Shown here piece by piece: positions 49,301 through 56,919 of a DNA stretch of 64,000 bases. Source of the DNA: Solirubrobacteraceae bacterium (GTDB taxonomy: Bacteria > Actinomycetota > Thermoleophilia > Solirubrobacterales > Solirubrobacteraceae); NCBI GenBank assembly GCA_023230855.1, contig JALNWQ010000004.1:62001-126000 (forward strand). Reading direction: 5' to 3'. The translations under genes were made by a program, and so were the position numbers. Numbering within the stretch: the stretch's first letter is position 1; every line of letters begins with the position of its first letter. A model generated the notes under the pieces. It did not search any database. It saw only the letters and a program-made list of their open reading frames with translations, and was not told where the DNA came from.

Positions 49301-51388
49301 TCAGGCGTCGGCGAGCAGCCCGGTCGCGACGGCCGCGACGGCGTCGCGGGCGTCCTGCGGCTCCAGCACGACGAGGTCCCCGATCTCGGTCAGGACCTCG
49401 CGCACGAGCCAGTCCACCCCGGCGAACGCGATCTCGATGACGACCGCGCCGTCGTCGAGCTCCTCCGCCACCTGCCGACGCTCGCGCTCCCACCGCGCCC
49501 GCTCCGGGCTCACCCACACCCGGGCGGTGCGGCTGGCGGGCAGCTCGCCGGTGCGCGGCCACCCCGCCACGTCGGCGACGGGATCGACCTCGGGACGCCG
49601 CTCGAACCGCTCGTCGAGGACCTCGGCGTCGCGGATCCGGTCCAGGCGGAAGTGGCGCACGTCCTCGCGCTGCGGGTCGTACGTCGCGACGTACCAGCCC
49701 TCGCGGCCGTTGATCAACGCATACGGCTCCACGCGCCGCTCGGTGAACTCGTCCTCGTTGGGCTTGTAGTAGTGCAGGCGCAGCATCCGCCGCTCGACGA
49801 TCGCCCCCGACACGAGGCGGGCGAGGTCGCGGTCGTCGCCCCCGCCGTGGGCGACCTGCAGGCCGTGCTCCAGCGGATCCTCGCCGAGCGCGGCGACGAC
49901 CTTCGCCCGGACCGTGCCGAGCGACCCGGCGGGGAAGTGGTCGCCGATGAGGTCGACCGCGGCCACCAGCGCCTTGGCCTCGACCGGCAGCAGCCGGGCC
50001 GGGCGGGCGAAGTGGTCGCTGTAGGGCTCCGGGTCGACCTCGACGAACCCGTCGTCGGTGACCTCGGCGTAGATGACGTACGAGCCGCCGCCGAAGTTCA
50101 CGACGTTGAGGACGTTGATGTCGTCGCGCAGCTCCGGCTCGGTGAGGTTGAGCCGCGCCAGCAGCTCGGCCACCGCCGGACGCTCCTGCCGGCGGCCGGC
50201 GTGGATGAGGATCGACGCGAGGGTGACGAGCCGGGCGAACCGCTCCGGCCGGATGATCCCGTCGCGGGTGGGGGGCGCCGTCGCCCCGGGGACCTCCTCG
50301 GGGACGTACGGGCGTCCGTCGGCGACCGCGAAGGCGCCCTCGTGGCGCTCGCGGACGAGCGCCACCCGGCGCGCGTACTCGTCGCGCAGCGCGGCCGGCT
50401 CGAGGATCTCGGCGTGCTCGCCGATCCGCATCGCCCAGCCGAGGATCGCCCGCTCCACCCCGTACTCGGTCTCGAACACGACGTCGCCGCGCAGGGTGCC
50501 GTCGTCGGTCGCGTCCGCGTCGGGGTCGACCGGGGCGAACGTCCCCTGCCGGCCGTGGGCGCGCTGCACCTGCCACGCGATCCGCTCGGCGATCCGGATC
50601 CGGGCGACGCCGATCGCGTCCGACATCTGCCAGTCGGCCCGGTCGCCGTACGGGCGCGGGTCGAAGTCCTCGGGCCGCCGGAAGTCGTGCTCGGCCTTCG
50701 TCGCGTAGGCGACCTTGTCCCGGATCCGCGACAGCCGGAACACCCGCAGTCCGTCGCGCTCGTGGTCGCGGCCCAGCAGGTAGAACTGGCCGCCGCGGAA
50801 GAGCAGGTGGTACGGGTCGACCTTGCGCGGCTCGACGGTGTCGCGGTGCAGCGAGTGGTACTCGAAGGTGATCGTCTTGTTGCGGAAGATCGCCGACTCG
50901 ACCTTCGTCAGCCGCTGGGCCGGGTCGCGACCGCTGACGTTGGCGGTGACGCCCAGGCCGACGGTCTGCGCCGCGAGCCCCGGACCGCCCTGCAGCGGGC
51001 TCGGGCGGCCCCACGACAGCTGCTGCAACGCCAGCCGCAGCGGCTCGGCGTAGGCGAACTCGCCGTCGAGGAGGTTGAGCGCGAGCTGCAGGCTCGCGAG
51101 CTCGTCGTCGGTGAACGCGATCGGCGGCAGGTGGAAGTTCTCGCTGCGCAGCGAGTAGTGCTCCTGCTCGGCCGACCCGTCGCCGGGCCGCTCGATGGTC
51201 AACTGGATGCCCAACGAGTCGAGCTCGGCCCGGTCGGCGTAGAACCGCCGGGCGAAGGCGTCCTCGTTCATCCCGCTGTAGCCCTCGACGTCGCGCCGGA
51301 TCTCCGGCGCCGTGACGGGCCGCCGCTCCGCCATGAGGTACGAGATCAACGACAGCTGCCTGATCAGCTTCTCTGTGTCCTTGGCCAT
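49301..51388 (-). CDS. pafBC: fused PafB-PafC WYL-domain DNA-damage regulator
   Basis: 695 residues: a winged-helix plus WYL module (residues 1-330; LIRQLSLISYLMAERRPVTA, GPAVP-type linkers) followed by a second HTH/WYL module (about 365-695; RPERFARLVTLASILIHAGR, LHYYKPNEDEFTERRVEPYA). In mycobacteria the two halves are separate genes pafB and pafC whose products form a heterodimer activating the LexA-independent DNA-damage response; natural fusions are known in some actinobacteria. Here both halves are fused in one frame. It probably governs DNA-repair genes such as lhr. No proteasome genes adjoin. Confidence 0.88.
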   Translation of the reverse strand: MAKDTEKLIRQLSLISYLMAERRPVTAPEIRRDVEGYSGMNEDAFARRFYADRAELDSLGIQLTIERPGDGSAEQEHYSLRSENFHLPPIAFTDDELASLQLALNLLDGEFAYAEPLRLALQQLSWGRPSPLQGGPGLAAQTVGLGVTANVSGRDPAQRLTKVESAIFRNKTITFEYHSLHRDTVEPRKVDPYHLLFRGGQFYLLGRDHERDGLRVFRLSRIRDKVAYATKAEHDFRRPEDFDPRPYGDRADWQMSDAIGVARIRIAERIAWQVQRAHGRQGTFAPVDPDADATDDGTLRGDVVFETEYGVERAILGWAMRIGEHAEILEPAALRDEYARRVALVRERHEGAFAVADGRPYVPEEVPGATAPPTRDGIIRPERFARLVTLASILIHAGRRQERPAVAELLARLNLTEPELRDDINVLNVVNFGGGSYVIYAEVTDDGFVEVDPEPYSDHFARPARLLPVEAKALVAAVDLIGDHFPAGSLGTVRAKVVAALGEDPLEHGLQVAHGGGDDRDLARLVSGAIVERRMLRLHYYKPNEDEFTERRVEPYALINGREGWYVATYDPQREDVRHFRLDRIRDAEVLDERFERRPEVDPVADVAGWPRTGELPASRTARVWVSPERARWERERRQVAEELDDGAVVIEIAFAGVDWLVREVLTEIGDLVVLEPQDARDAVAAVATGLLADA

Positions 51389-51504
51389 CGTGCCGGGGAC
51401 ACCTTACGGCGCGGCGTGCCGCGCGGCGGGCCGGGCGGGGCGTTCCGGCGGTCCGTTCCCGCAACGTGCGGGAATCCGACGCGCCCGCGACGTTCACCCG
51501 ACGT

Positions 51505-52197
51505 TCACGTCGACCGCGCCGGACCCAGGCGGACCGCGCCGCCCACCGCACGGTCCCACGCCGTCCAGCGGGCGCCCGGCGCGGCGTCGCGCTCCAGGCG
51601 GTCGACGATGCCCATCCGGGCCGTCAGGTCGTCGACGTGGTGGACGAGGATCGCCTCGCGGGTGGCCGGGACGACCGGGCTGCCGTACTCCAGGCGGCCG
51701 TGATGGCTCAGGACGACGTGGCGCAGCGACCGGGCGGTGGCGTCGGGAAACCCCTCGACGTCGTCGACGGCGCGCCGGAGGATCTCGTAGCCCAGGACGA
51801 TGTGCCCCTCGAGCCGCCCCGGCTCGCTCATCTGCGGGTCGACCGGGTCGGGCTCGTACGCGTCGGCCTTGCCGATGTCGTGCAGCAGCGCCCCGGCGAC
51901 CGCCACGTCCCGGTCGACGCCCGCGATGGTGGGCGCGAGCAGCGCGACGCCGTCGGTGACGCGCATGGTGTGCTCGAGCAGCCCGTGGGGGTAGGCCTCG
52001 TGGTGGTGGCGCGCGGCCGGGGCCCGCAGGAACCGGGGCCAGAACGGGCCGTCGGCGGCGAAGATCCGCTCGAGCAGCCGGCGGATCCACGGGTCGTCGA
52101 TCCCGGCGATCGTCGCCCGGAGCCGGGCCTCGAGCTCGGCCGGCGGGACCGCGGGACCGGCCGCCGCGGCCCCGGTCTCGACCTGCTCGGACTGCAT
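51505..52197 (-). CDS. HD-domain phosphohydrolase (YhaM-type)
   Basis: 230 residues from ATG 52197; TACCGT lies 7 nt upstream. The HD metal site is visible: HHHEAYPHGLLEHTMRV (first His), GALLHDIGKADAYE (His-Asp pair) and LSHHGRLEYGSPVVP. These match the 3'-5' exoribonuclease YhaM/OB-HD family, but the OB-fold half of YhaM is absent here, so it is an HD-only protein acting on nucleotides or RNA. Divergent from the hydrolase at 52253; both promoters are close together. Confidence 0.8.
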   Translation of the reverse strand: MQSEQVETGAAAAGPAVPPAELEARLRATIAGIDDPWIRRLLERIFAADGPFWPRFLRAPAARHHHEAYPHGLLEHTMRVTDGVALLAPTIAGVDRDVAVAGALLHDIGKADAYEPDPVDPQMSEPGRLEGHIVLGYEILRRAVDDVEGFPDATARSLRHVVLSHHGRLEYGSPVVPATREAILVHHVDDLTARMGIVDRLERDAAPGARWTAWDRAVGGAVRLGPARST

Positions 52198-52204
52198 GGC
52201 GGCA

Positions 52205-52246
52205 ACGGTACGCAGACGTCCGGACGGCGAACCCCGCTGCTAGCGT
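52205..52246. promoter_or_regulatory. divergent leaderless promoters
   Basis: TACCGT on the minus strand (52210-52205) is 7 nt before ATG 52197; TAGCGT on the plus strand (52241-52246) is 6 nt before ATG 52253. Confidence 0.5.
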
Positions 52247-52252
52247 CGCGCC

Positions 52253-53149
52253 ATGCCGTCCGCCGCCGAGATCACCGAGCGTCCGCTCGTGGTCGACGGC
52301 GTCGGTACCCGGGTGCTCGAGGCCGGTGACGGCGACGGTCCGCCGCTGCTGCTCCTGCACGGCTACTCCGACTCGGCCGACACCTGGCGCGGGCTCATGA
52401 CCGAGCTCGCCGGTCGCGGCCTGCGCTCCGCCGCGGTCGACCTGCCCGGGTTCGGTCGCGCGGACCGGCTCGCGCCCGACGTGCCGCTGCTGGAGCAGTT
52501 CGTCGCCGTCGCCGACGGCGCGTCCCGGGCGCTGTTCGGGGACGAGCCGGCGATCCTCGTCGGCAACTCGATGGGGGCGGTGACCGCGCTGCTGCGGGCG
52601 GAGCGCCGTCCGGACCCGGCCGCGGTCGTCGCCATCGCCCCGGCGGGCATCGGCAGCCCCCGCTGGTTCCAGCTCATCCACCAGCACCAGCTCCTGCGCT
52701 ACGTCCTCAACGACCGGGGCCCGGTGCCGGTCGCGCTCGTGCGCACGGTCATCAGCCAGATCTACCGCCAGCTGGCGTTCGCGCACCCGATGCGGGCCCG
52801 CCGCGACGTCGTCACCCGCCACGCGTCGCACTTCCACTCCCGTCGCGACGTCCGGCGGCTGCTCCACACCGGCCAGCGGCTCATGGAGGAGCTCGACGAC
52901 CCGTTCGCGTTCGACCGGGTGTCCTGCCCGGTGCTCGTCGTGTGGGGCGACCGCGACCGGATGGTGCCGCACCCCGGGGGCCGGGAGCTCGTGGCCGCCC
53001 TGCCCGACGGCCGGCTCGAGCTGCTGCCCGGCGTCGGCCACTCCCCGCAGATCGAGGCGACCGAGACCGTCGCCGACCTGCTCGTCGACCTCGTCGGCGC
53101 GCTCGACGCCCGCCACGGCGCCCCCGCCGACGGCGCCGCGTCCACCTGA
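52253..53149 (+). CDS. alpha/beta hydrolase
   Basis: 298 residues. LLLLHGYSDSADTWRGLM oxyanion loop, VGNSMGAVTALLRAE nucleophile elbow, WGDRDRMVPHPGG acidic residue and VGHSPQIEATE histidine form a complete triad. Fold and loops match the haloperoxidase/epoxide-hydrolase branch but the substrate is unknown. No signal sequence. Leaderless start; the L,D-transpeptidase follows 80 nt downstream on the same strand but with its own promoter. Confidence 0.85.
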   Translation: MPSAAEITERPLVVDGVGTRVLEAGDGDGPPLLLLHGYSDSADTWRGLMTELAGRGLRSAAVDLPGFGRADRLAPDVPLLEQFVAVADGASRALFGDEPAILVGNSMGAVTALLRAERRPDPAAVVAIAPAGIGSPRWFQLIHQHQLLRYVLNDRGPVPVALVRTVISQIYRQLAFAHPMRARRDVVTRHASHFHSRRDVRRLLHTGQRLMEELDDPFAFDRVSCPVLVVWGDRDRMVPHPGGRELVAALPDGRLELLPGVGHSPQIEATETVADLLVDLVGALDARHGAPADGAAST

Positions 53150-53229
53150 GCGCCGCACGATCCGCCCGGGGGGACGCACGCCCCCGTGCAGGTGACGCCC
53201 CGCCGCCCGACGCCGCCTACCCTTGTGGG

Positions 53230-54252
53230 ATGCGTTGCTCCCTCCGCGCCGCCGGGACCGTCGTCCTGGCGACCACGGTCCTGGCCGTCCCGTCGACCGC
53301 CGGCGCCCAGACCGAGACGACCCCCACCACCCCGGCGCCAGACGCCCCGCGGATCGTCAAGGGCGGCGTGACCGTCAACGGCGTCGCCGTGCAGGGCATG
53401 ACCCGCGAGCAGGTCGTGCAGGCGCTGACGCCGCTGGCGCGGCAGAAGCCGAAGGGTGGCTCGATCACCGTCCGCATCGCCGGCCGTCCGCACACGATCT
53501 CGTCGTCCCGGATCGGGTGGAGGTGGGACGTCGACGCCGCCGCCGACGCCGCGATCCGGGCCCGCGTGCGGACGCCGCTGACGATCCCGGTCGGCTGGGA
53601 CGCCGAGGCCGTCGACACGTGGATCGCGTCGCTGTCGAAGATGGGTCGCAAGGCCCGTGACGGCCGCGTCGTCATCCGCATCAAGCGTCACGCCCTGCGC
53701 AGCGCCCGCTCCGGGTGGAAGGTCGAGCGCGCGAAGCTGCGCAAGACGGTGGCCGACGCGATCAAGGTCGCGTCGACCGGCGAGGACCAGGAGGTCGTCC
53801 AGAAGGTCCGCCGCGTCAAGCCGAAGGTCACCGCCAACGGCCTGCGCCGCCAGTACGGCACGGTCGTCACCGTCGATCGCAAGACGTTCCAGCTGCGCCT
53901 GTTCAAGCGGCTGAAGTGGGTCAAGACCTACAAGATCGCCGTCGGCGCGGCCGGGCACGACACGCCCGCCGGCTTCTACTCGGTGACGTCGCGGCAGATC
54001 AATCCGGCGTGGCACGTCCCGAACTCGGCGTGGGCCGGGTCGCTGGCCGGCCAGGTCATCCCGGGCGGCGCGCCGAACAACCCGCTGAAGGCCCGTTGGC
54101 TCGGCCTGCGCGACGGGATCGGGATCCACGGGACCGCCGAGACGTGGTCGCTCGGATCGCGCGCGTCCCACGGCTGCATCCGCATGCACCCGAACGACGT
54201 CGTCGAGCTGTACCGCCGCGTCCCGATGGGCACGACGGTGCGGGTGCGCTGA
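53230..54252 (+). CDS. L,D-transpeptidase (YkuD domain), secreted
   Basis: 340 residues from ATG 53230, TACCCT 6 nt upstream. Signal peptide TVVLATTVLAVPSTAGA; a VanW/PG-binding-4 region (GGVTVNGVAVQGMTREQVVQ), a basic middle domain, and a C-terminal YkuD catalytic domain with the His300-Gly and Ser313-His-Gly-Cys316 motif. Cys316 is the nucleophile forming 3-3 cross-links between meso-diaminopimelate residues of peptidoglycan, or anchoring proteins to it. Length and order are as expected for this class in actinobacteria. Confidence 0.92.
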   Translation: MRCSLRAAGTVVLATTVLAVPSTAGAQTETTPTTPAPDAPRIVKGGVTVNGVAVQGMTREQVVQALTPLARQKPKGGSITVRIAGRPHTISSSRIGWRWDVDAAADAAIRARVRTPLTIPVGWDAEAVDTWIASLSKMGRKARDGRVVIRIKRHALRSARSGWKVERAKLRKTVADAIKVASTGEDQEVVQKVRRVKPKVTANGLRRQYGTVVTVDRKTFQLRLFKRLKWVKTYKIAVGAAGHDTPAGFYSVTSRQINPAWHVPNSAWAGSLAGQVIPGGAPNNPLKARWLGLRDGIGIHGTAETWSLGSRASHGCIRMHPNDVVELYRRVPMGTTVRVR

Positions 54253-54275
54253 CGCGGACGGGCCGGGCGACGCGT

Positions 54276-54310
54276 TCCGGGAACCGGTCGTGGTGCGACC
54301 GGATCCCGGA
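54276..54310. terminator. bidirectional terminator between L,D-transpeptidase and small membrane gene
   Basis: Two-tier stem: TCCGGG/CCCGGA outer and CCGGTCG/CGACCGG inner, 5-nt loop, in the convergent gap. Confidence 0.75.
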
Positions 54311-54377
54311 CCGGATGCGACGTGACGTCGACCGCGGCGCCCGGCGTTCGTGGAAGGCCGGGCCGGGACGCGAGTGG

Positions 54378-54578
54378 CTAGCGCATCGTGTTGCGCAGGA
54401 GGAACCCGCCGCCGACGAGGGCGAGGAGCCCGAGCGCGATGAGCCATCCCGCGCCGATGACGAGCCCGACGACGAGCGCGACCGCGCCGCCCGCGGACGT
54501 CAGGCCCAGCTTGTAGATGCGGTCCACGCGCTGCGTGCGGGAGAGGCGGTTGCCGGAGCGGCGCTGCAGGTTGCTCAT
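54378..54578 (-). CDS. two-helix small membrane protein
   Basis: 66 residues from ATG 54578, MSNLQRRSGNRLSRTQRVDR then two hydrophobic segments (KLGLTSAGGAVALVVGLVIG and WLIALGLLALVGGGFLLRNT). Very short and highly hydrophobic; similar tiny proteins are common in Solirubrobacterales. Family not recognised and function unknown. Located opposite the L,D-transpeptidase, ahead of the ArfB gene. Confidence 0.65.
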   Translation of the reverse strand: MSNLQRRSGNRLSRTQRVDRIYKLGLTSAGGAVALVVGLVIGAGWLIALGLLALVGGGFLLRNTMR

Positions 54579-54734
54579 CGTGGTCCGATTCTGGCAGGAA
54601 CGGACGCCGGCGCGCCAGGGGGACCGTGACCCGGGCCGCCGGCCCGCCACGACGGCGGGTCGTTCCGCCGTCGCCCCACGACGGTCGGGCGACCCGCTCC
54701 GCCCGCCGGACCGGCGACCGCCTACCCTCGAACG

Positions 54735-55148
54735 GTGGCCGACGACCTGCGCATCACCGGATCGGTCCGGATCCCGCTCGTCGACGTCGTCGTGCGGGCG
54801 AGCCGCTCGTCCGGTCCCGGCGGGCAGCACGCCAACGTCACCGCGTCGCGGATCGAGGCGACGGTCGACCTGCGGACCGCCGCCGGCCTGAGCGACGCCC
54901 AGCGCGCGCGGGCGATCGACCGCCTGGGTCCGGTCGCACGGGCGGTGGCGCAGGACGCGCGCAGCCAGTCGCGCAACCGCGAGCTCGCGCTGGAGCGCCT
55001 GGCGCAACGGCTCCGCGAGGCGCTGCACGTCGACGCGCCCCGCCGCGAGACGCGCCCCACCAAGGGATCCAAGCGCCGCCGGGTCGAGGCGAAGGGCCGC
55101 CGCGGCCAGCTCAAGCAGCAGCGGCGGCGCCCCCGGATGGACGACTGA
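54735..55148 (+). CDS. arfB: peptidyl-tRNA hydrolase ArfB/YaeJ
   Basis: 137 residues from GTG 54735 with TACCCT 6 nt upstream. GPGGQHANVTASRIEATVDL carries the catalytic GGQ; the QSRNRELALERLAQRLREAL helix and Lys/Arg-rich tail that enters the ribosomal mRNA channel follow. It rescues ribosomes stalled on mRNAs without stop codons by hydrolysing peptidyl-tRNA. The basic C-terminal tail (PTKGSKRRRVEAKGRRGQL) is complete. The downstream convergent gene is a 2-hydroxyacid dehydrogenase. Confidence 0.93.
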   Translation: MADDLRITGSVRIPLVDVVVRASRSSGPGGQHANVTASRIEATVDLRTAAGLSDAQRARAIDRLGPVARAVAQDARSQSRNRELALERLAQRLREALHVDAPRRETRPTKGSKRRRVEAKGRRGQLKQQRRRPRMDD

Positions 55149-55167
55149 CGCCGTCGCCGGCCGCCCG

Positions 55168-56103
55168 CTACGCCCGCTCCTCCACGACGTTCGCCAGCGC
55201 CTCGCCGGCGGCGAACCGCCGCAGCTGGTCGGCGAGCAGCCGCCGGGCGCGCGGGGCGAAGCTCGCCGACCCACCACCGACGTGCGGGGTGATGATCGTC
55301 CCCGGCGTCGTCCACAGCGGGTGGCCGGCGGGGAGCGGCTCGGGGTCGACGACGTCGAGCGCCGCGCGCAACCGGCCGGTGCGCAGCTCCGCGACGAGCG
55401 CGTCGGTGTCGATCGCCGGGCCGCGACCGACGTTGACGACGAGCGCCCCGTCGGGCAGCAGCGCCAGGCGGCGCGCGTCGAGGATCCCCCGGGTCTCGGC
55501 CGAGTCGGGCAGGACGAGGACGACGATCTCGGCGTCGGGCAGCAGGTCGTCGAGGTCCTGCACCGACCGCACGCGCTCCGCCGGCCGGGCGCGGCGGGCG
55601 ACGAGCGTCAGGTCCACCTCGAACGGCACGAGCCGGCGGGCGATCGCGCCCCCGATCGAACCGGCCCCGACGAGGAGCACCCGGCGGTCGGCGAGCGACC
55701 CGGTGAACTCCTGGTCCCACGTCCCGCGGCGCTGCGCGTCGAGCCACCGCGGCAGCTCGCGCTGGGCGGCGAGGATCATCCCGATCGCCTGCTCGGCGGT
55801 CGACGCGTCGTGCAGCCCACGACCGTTGGCGAGCGTCCGGTCGGCGGGCACCACCCCGACGAGCTCGTCGACCCCGGCGCGCAGGCTCTGCACCACCCGC
55901 AGGTCGGGCCCGGCGAGCAGCCGGTCCAGCACCGCGTACCCAGCCGGCTCGCCGTACGGCAGGGCGTAGAACGCGACGCCGTCCAGATCGGCCGGCGGGT
56001 CGCCCGCACCGTCCCACACCGTGACGTCGAGCCCGAACGGCCACCCGGGTCCGGCGACGTCGGCGACGTCCGGGAAGGGGATCAGCACGCGCTCACCGGC
56101 CAT
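55168..56103 (-). CDS. D-isomer-specific 2-hydroxyacid dehydrogenase
   Basis: 311 residues. NAD-binding LLVGAGSIGGAIARRLVPFE (Rossmann motif), then LPDSAETRGILD and INVGRGPAIDTDALVAELRT-type catalytic region: Arg in VNVGRGP, Glu in VVDPEPLPAGHPLW and His in TIITPHVGG. It reduces 2-oxoacids (glyoxylate/hydroxypyruvate-like) with NAD(P)H. The N-terminal substrate domain carries GRGLHDAST. A CACAAT box lies 6 nt before the ATG. On the strand opposite ArfB. Confidence 0.88.
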   Translation of the reverse strand: MAGERVLIPFPDVADVAGPGWPFGLDVTVWDGAGDPPADLDGVAFYALPYGEPAGYAVLDRLLAGPDLRVVQSLRAGVDELVGVVPADRTLANGRGLHDASTAEQAIGMILAAQRELPRWLDAQRRGTWDQEFTGSLADRRVLLVGAGSIGGAIARRLVPFEVDLTLVARRARPAERVRSVQDLDDLLPDAEIVVLVLPDSAETRGILDARRLALLPDGALVVNVGRGPAIDTDALVAELRTGRLRAALDVVDPEPLPAGHPLWTTPGTIITPHVGGGSASFAPRARRLLADQLRRFAAGEALANVVEERA

Positions 56104-56177
56104 CGGACGATTGTGCCCGGCGCGCCCGGGATCCGACAGCCGGCCCTGAGGCGGCGCGCTCCGGGTCCGTCAGCCGA

Positions 56178-56570
56178 TCAGGTCAACGCGGACCGGATGT
56201 CCGTCGCGGCGAAGTCGTCGCCCTTGAACAAGAGTGGCTCATCGCGCAGCGCCGCCAGGGCGTAGGAGAAGCAATCGCCGTAGTTCAGGGCCGCGGGGTG
56301 GCGTCCCTTGCCGAAGCGCCGCCACGCGGACCGGGCCAGTGCGGCCTGGCCGTCATCGACGGCGAGCACCTCGACGTCGGCGCGGTGCAGGAGAAGGTCG
56401 AGCTCGCGGCCGCCCGGCTCACCGAGTCGCGCCTCGATGACGATCCCCGCCTCCACCAGCGTGGCGGCGGACAGCACCCGGATCGGCGCACGCGCGATGG
56501 CCTGCGTGAACCGGCGGCGATCGGGCTCGTCGAGCAGGATCGCCACCAGCGCCGATGTGTCGATGACCAT
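56178..56570 (-). CDS. vapC: VapC-type PIN-domain toxin
   Basis: 130 residues. PIN fold with acidic metal site: VIDTSALVAIL (Asp4), the later Glu in the EAGIVIEARLG helix and NYGDCFSYALAALRDEP. It is a sequence-specific RNase, probably cutting tRNA or rRNA when freed of VapB. Its ATG overlaps the vapB stop by 1 nt (TGATG), the classic toxin-antitoxin layout. Confidence 0.92.
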   Translation of the reverse strand: MVIDTSALVAILLDEPDRRRFTQAIARAPIRVLSAATLVEAGIVIEARLGEPGGRELDLLLHRADVEVLAVDDGQAALARSAWRRFGKGRHPAALNYGDCFSYALAALRDEPLLFKGDDFAATDIRSALT

Positions 56571-56824
56571 CAGGAGGGGAGGCCGTCGTCGTCGTACCCC
56601 AGGATGTCGTCCGCCGTCCGCCGATCGAGCACCGGCAACGCCCCACTGCGCTCGGCGATCGCGTCGAGCTCGGCTGCCAGATCGGGCGTCACCCGGCGGC
56701 CGCGGATCCGCTCCAGGCGCTCGTCGATCGCGGTGCGCACCGCCGCGGTCAGCGACTCGCCGGTCCGCGCGGCGAGCTCGCGCGCGCGCCGGTCGGTCTC
56801 GGGGTCCTTGATGTTGATGGCCAT
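56570..56824 (-). CDS. vapB: VapB-type antitoxin
   Basis: 84 residues from ATG 56824 with GGAGG 5 nt upstream. Ribbon-helix-helix N-terminus (MAINIKDPETDRRARELAAR, TGESLTAAVRTAIDERLERI) and an acidic flexible C-terminus (ADDILGYDDDGLPS) that wraps the toxin. A conserved RHH antitoxin of the VapB group paired with VapC. A 10-bp inverted repeat upstream is its operator, so the operon should be autoregulated. Confidence 0.92.
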   Translation of the reverse strand: MAINIKDPETDRRARELAARTGESLTAAVRTAIDERLERIRGRRVTPDLAAELDAIAERSGALPVLDRRTADDILGYDDDGLPS

Positions 56825-56843
56825 CACGACCTCCACGGAGGTA

Positions 56844-56874
56844 GAAGGTAGAACGAGAGAATGATTCTACCTTC
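56844..56874. promoter_or_regulatory. VapB/VapC operator
   Basis: GAAGGTAGAA-N11-TTCTACCTTC, perfect 10-bp arms spaced 21 bp centre to centre, 20 nt before vapB. AT-richer than its surroundings. Confidence 0.85.
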
Positions 56875-56893
56875 GCGATCGGACTTGCGTTGG

Positions 56894-56906
56894 CGACAGG
56901 GTGTCG
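56894..56906. promoter_or_regulatory. short inverted repeat before kinase-fusion gene
   Basis: CGACA-GGG-TGTCG, 14 nt before ATG 56920; may be a regulator site. Confidence 0.35.
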
Positions 56907-56919
56907 GACAAGATGTCGC

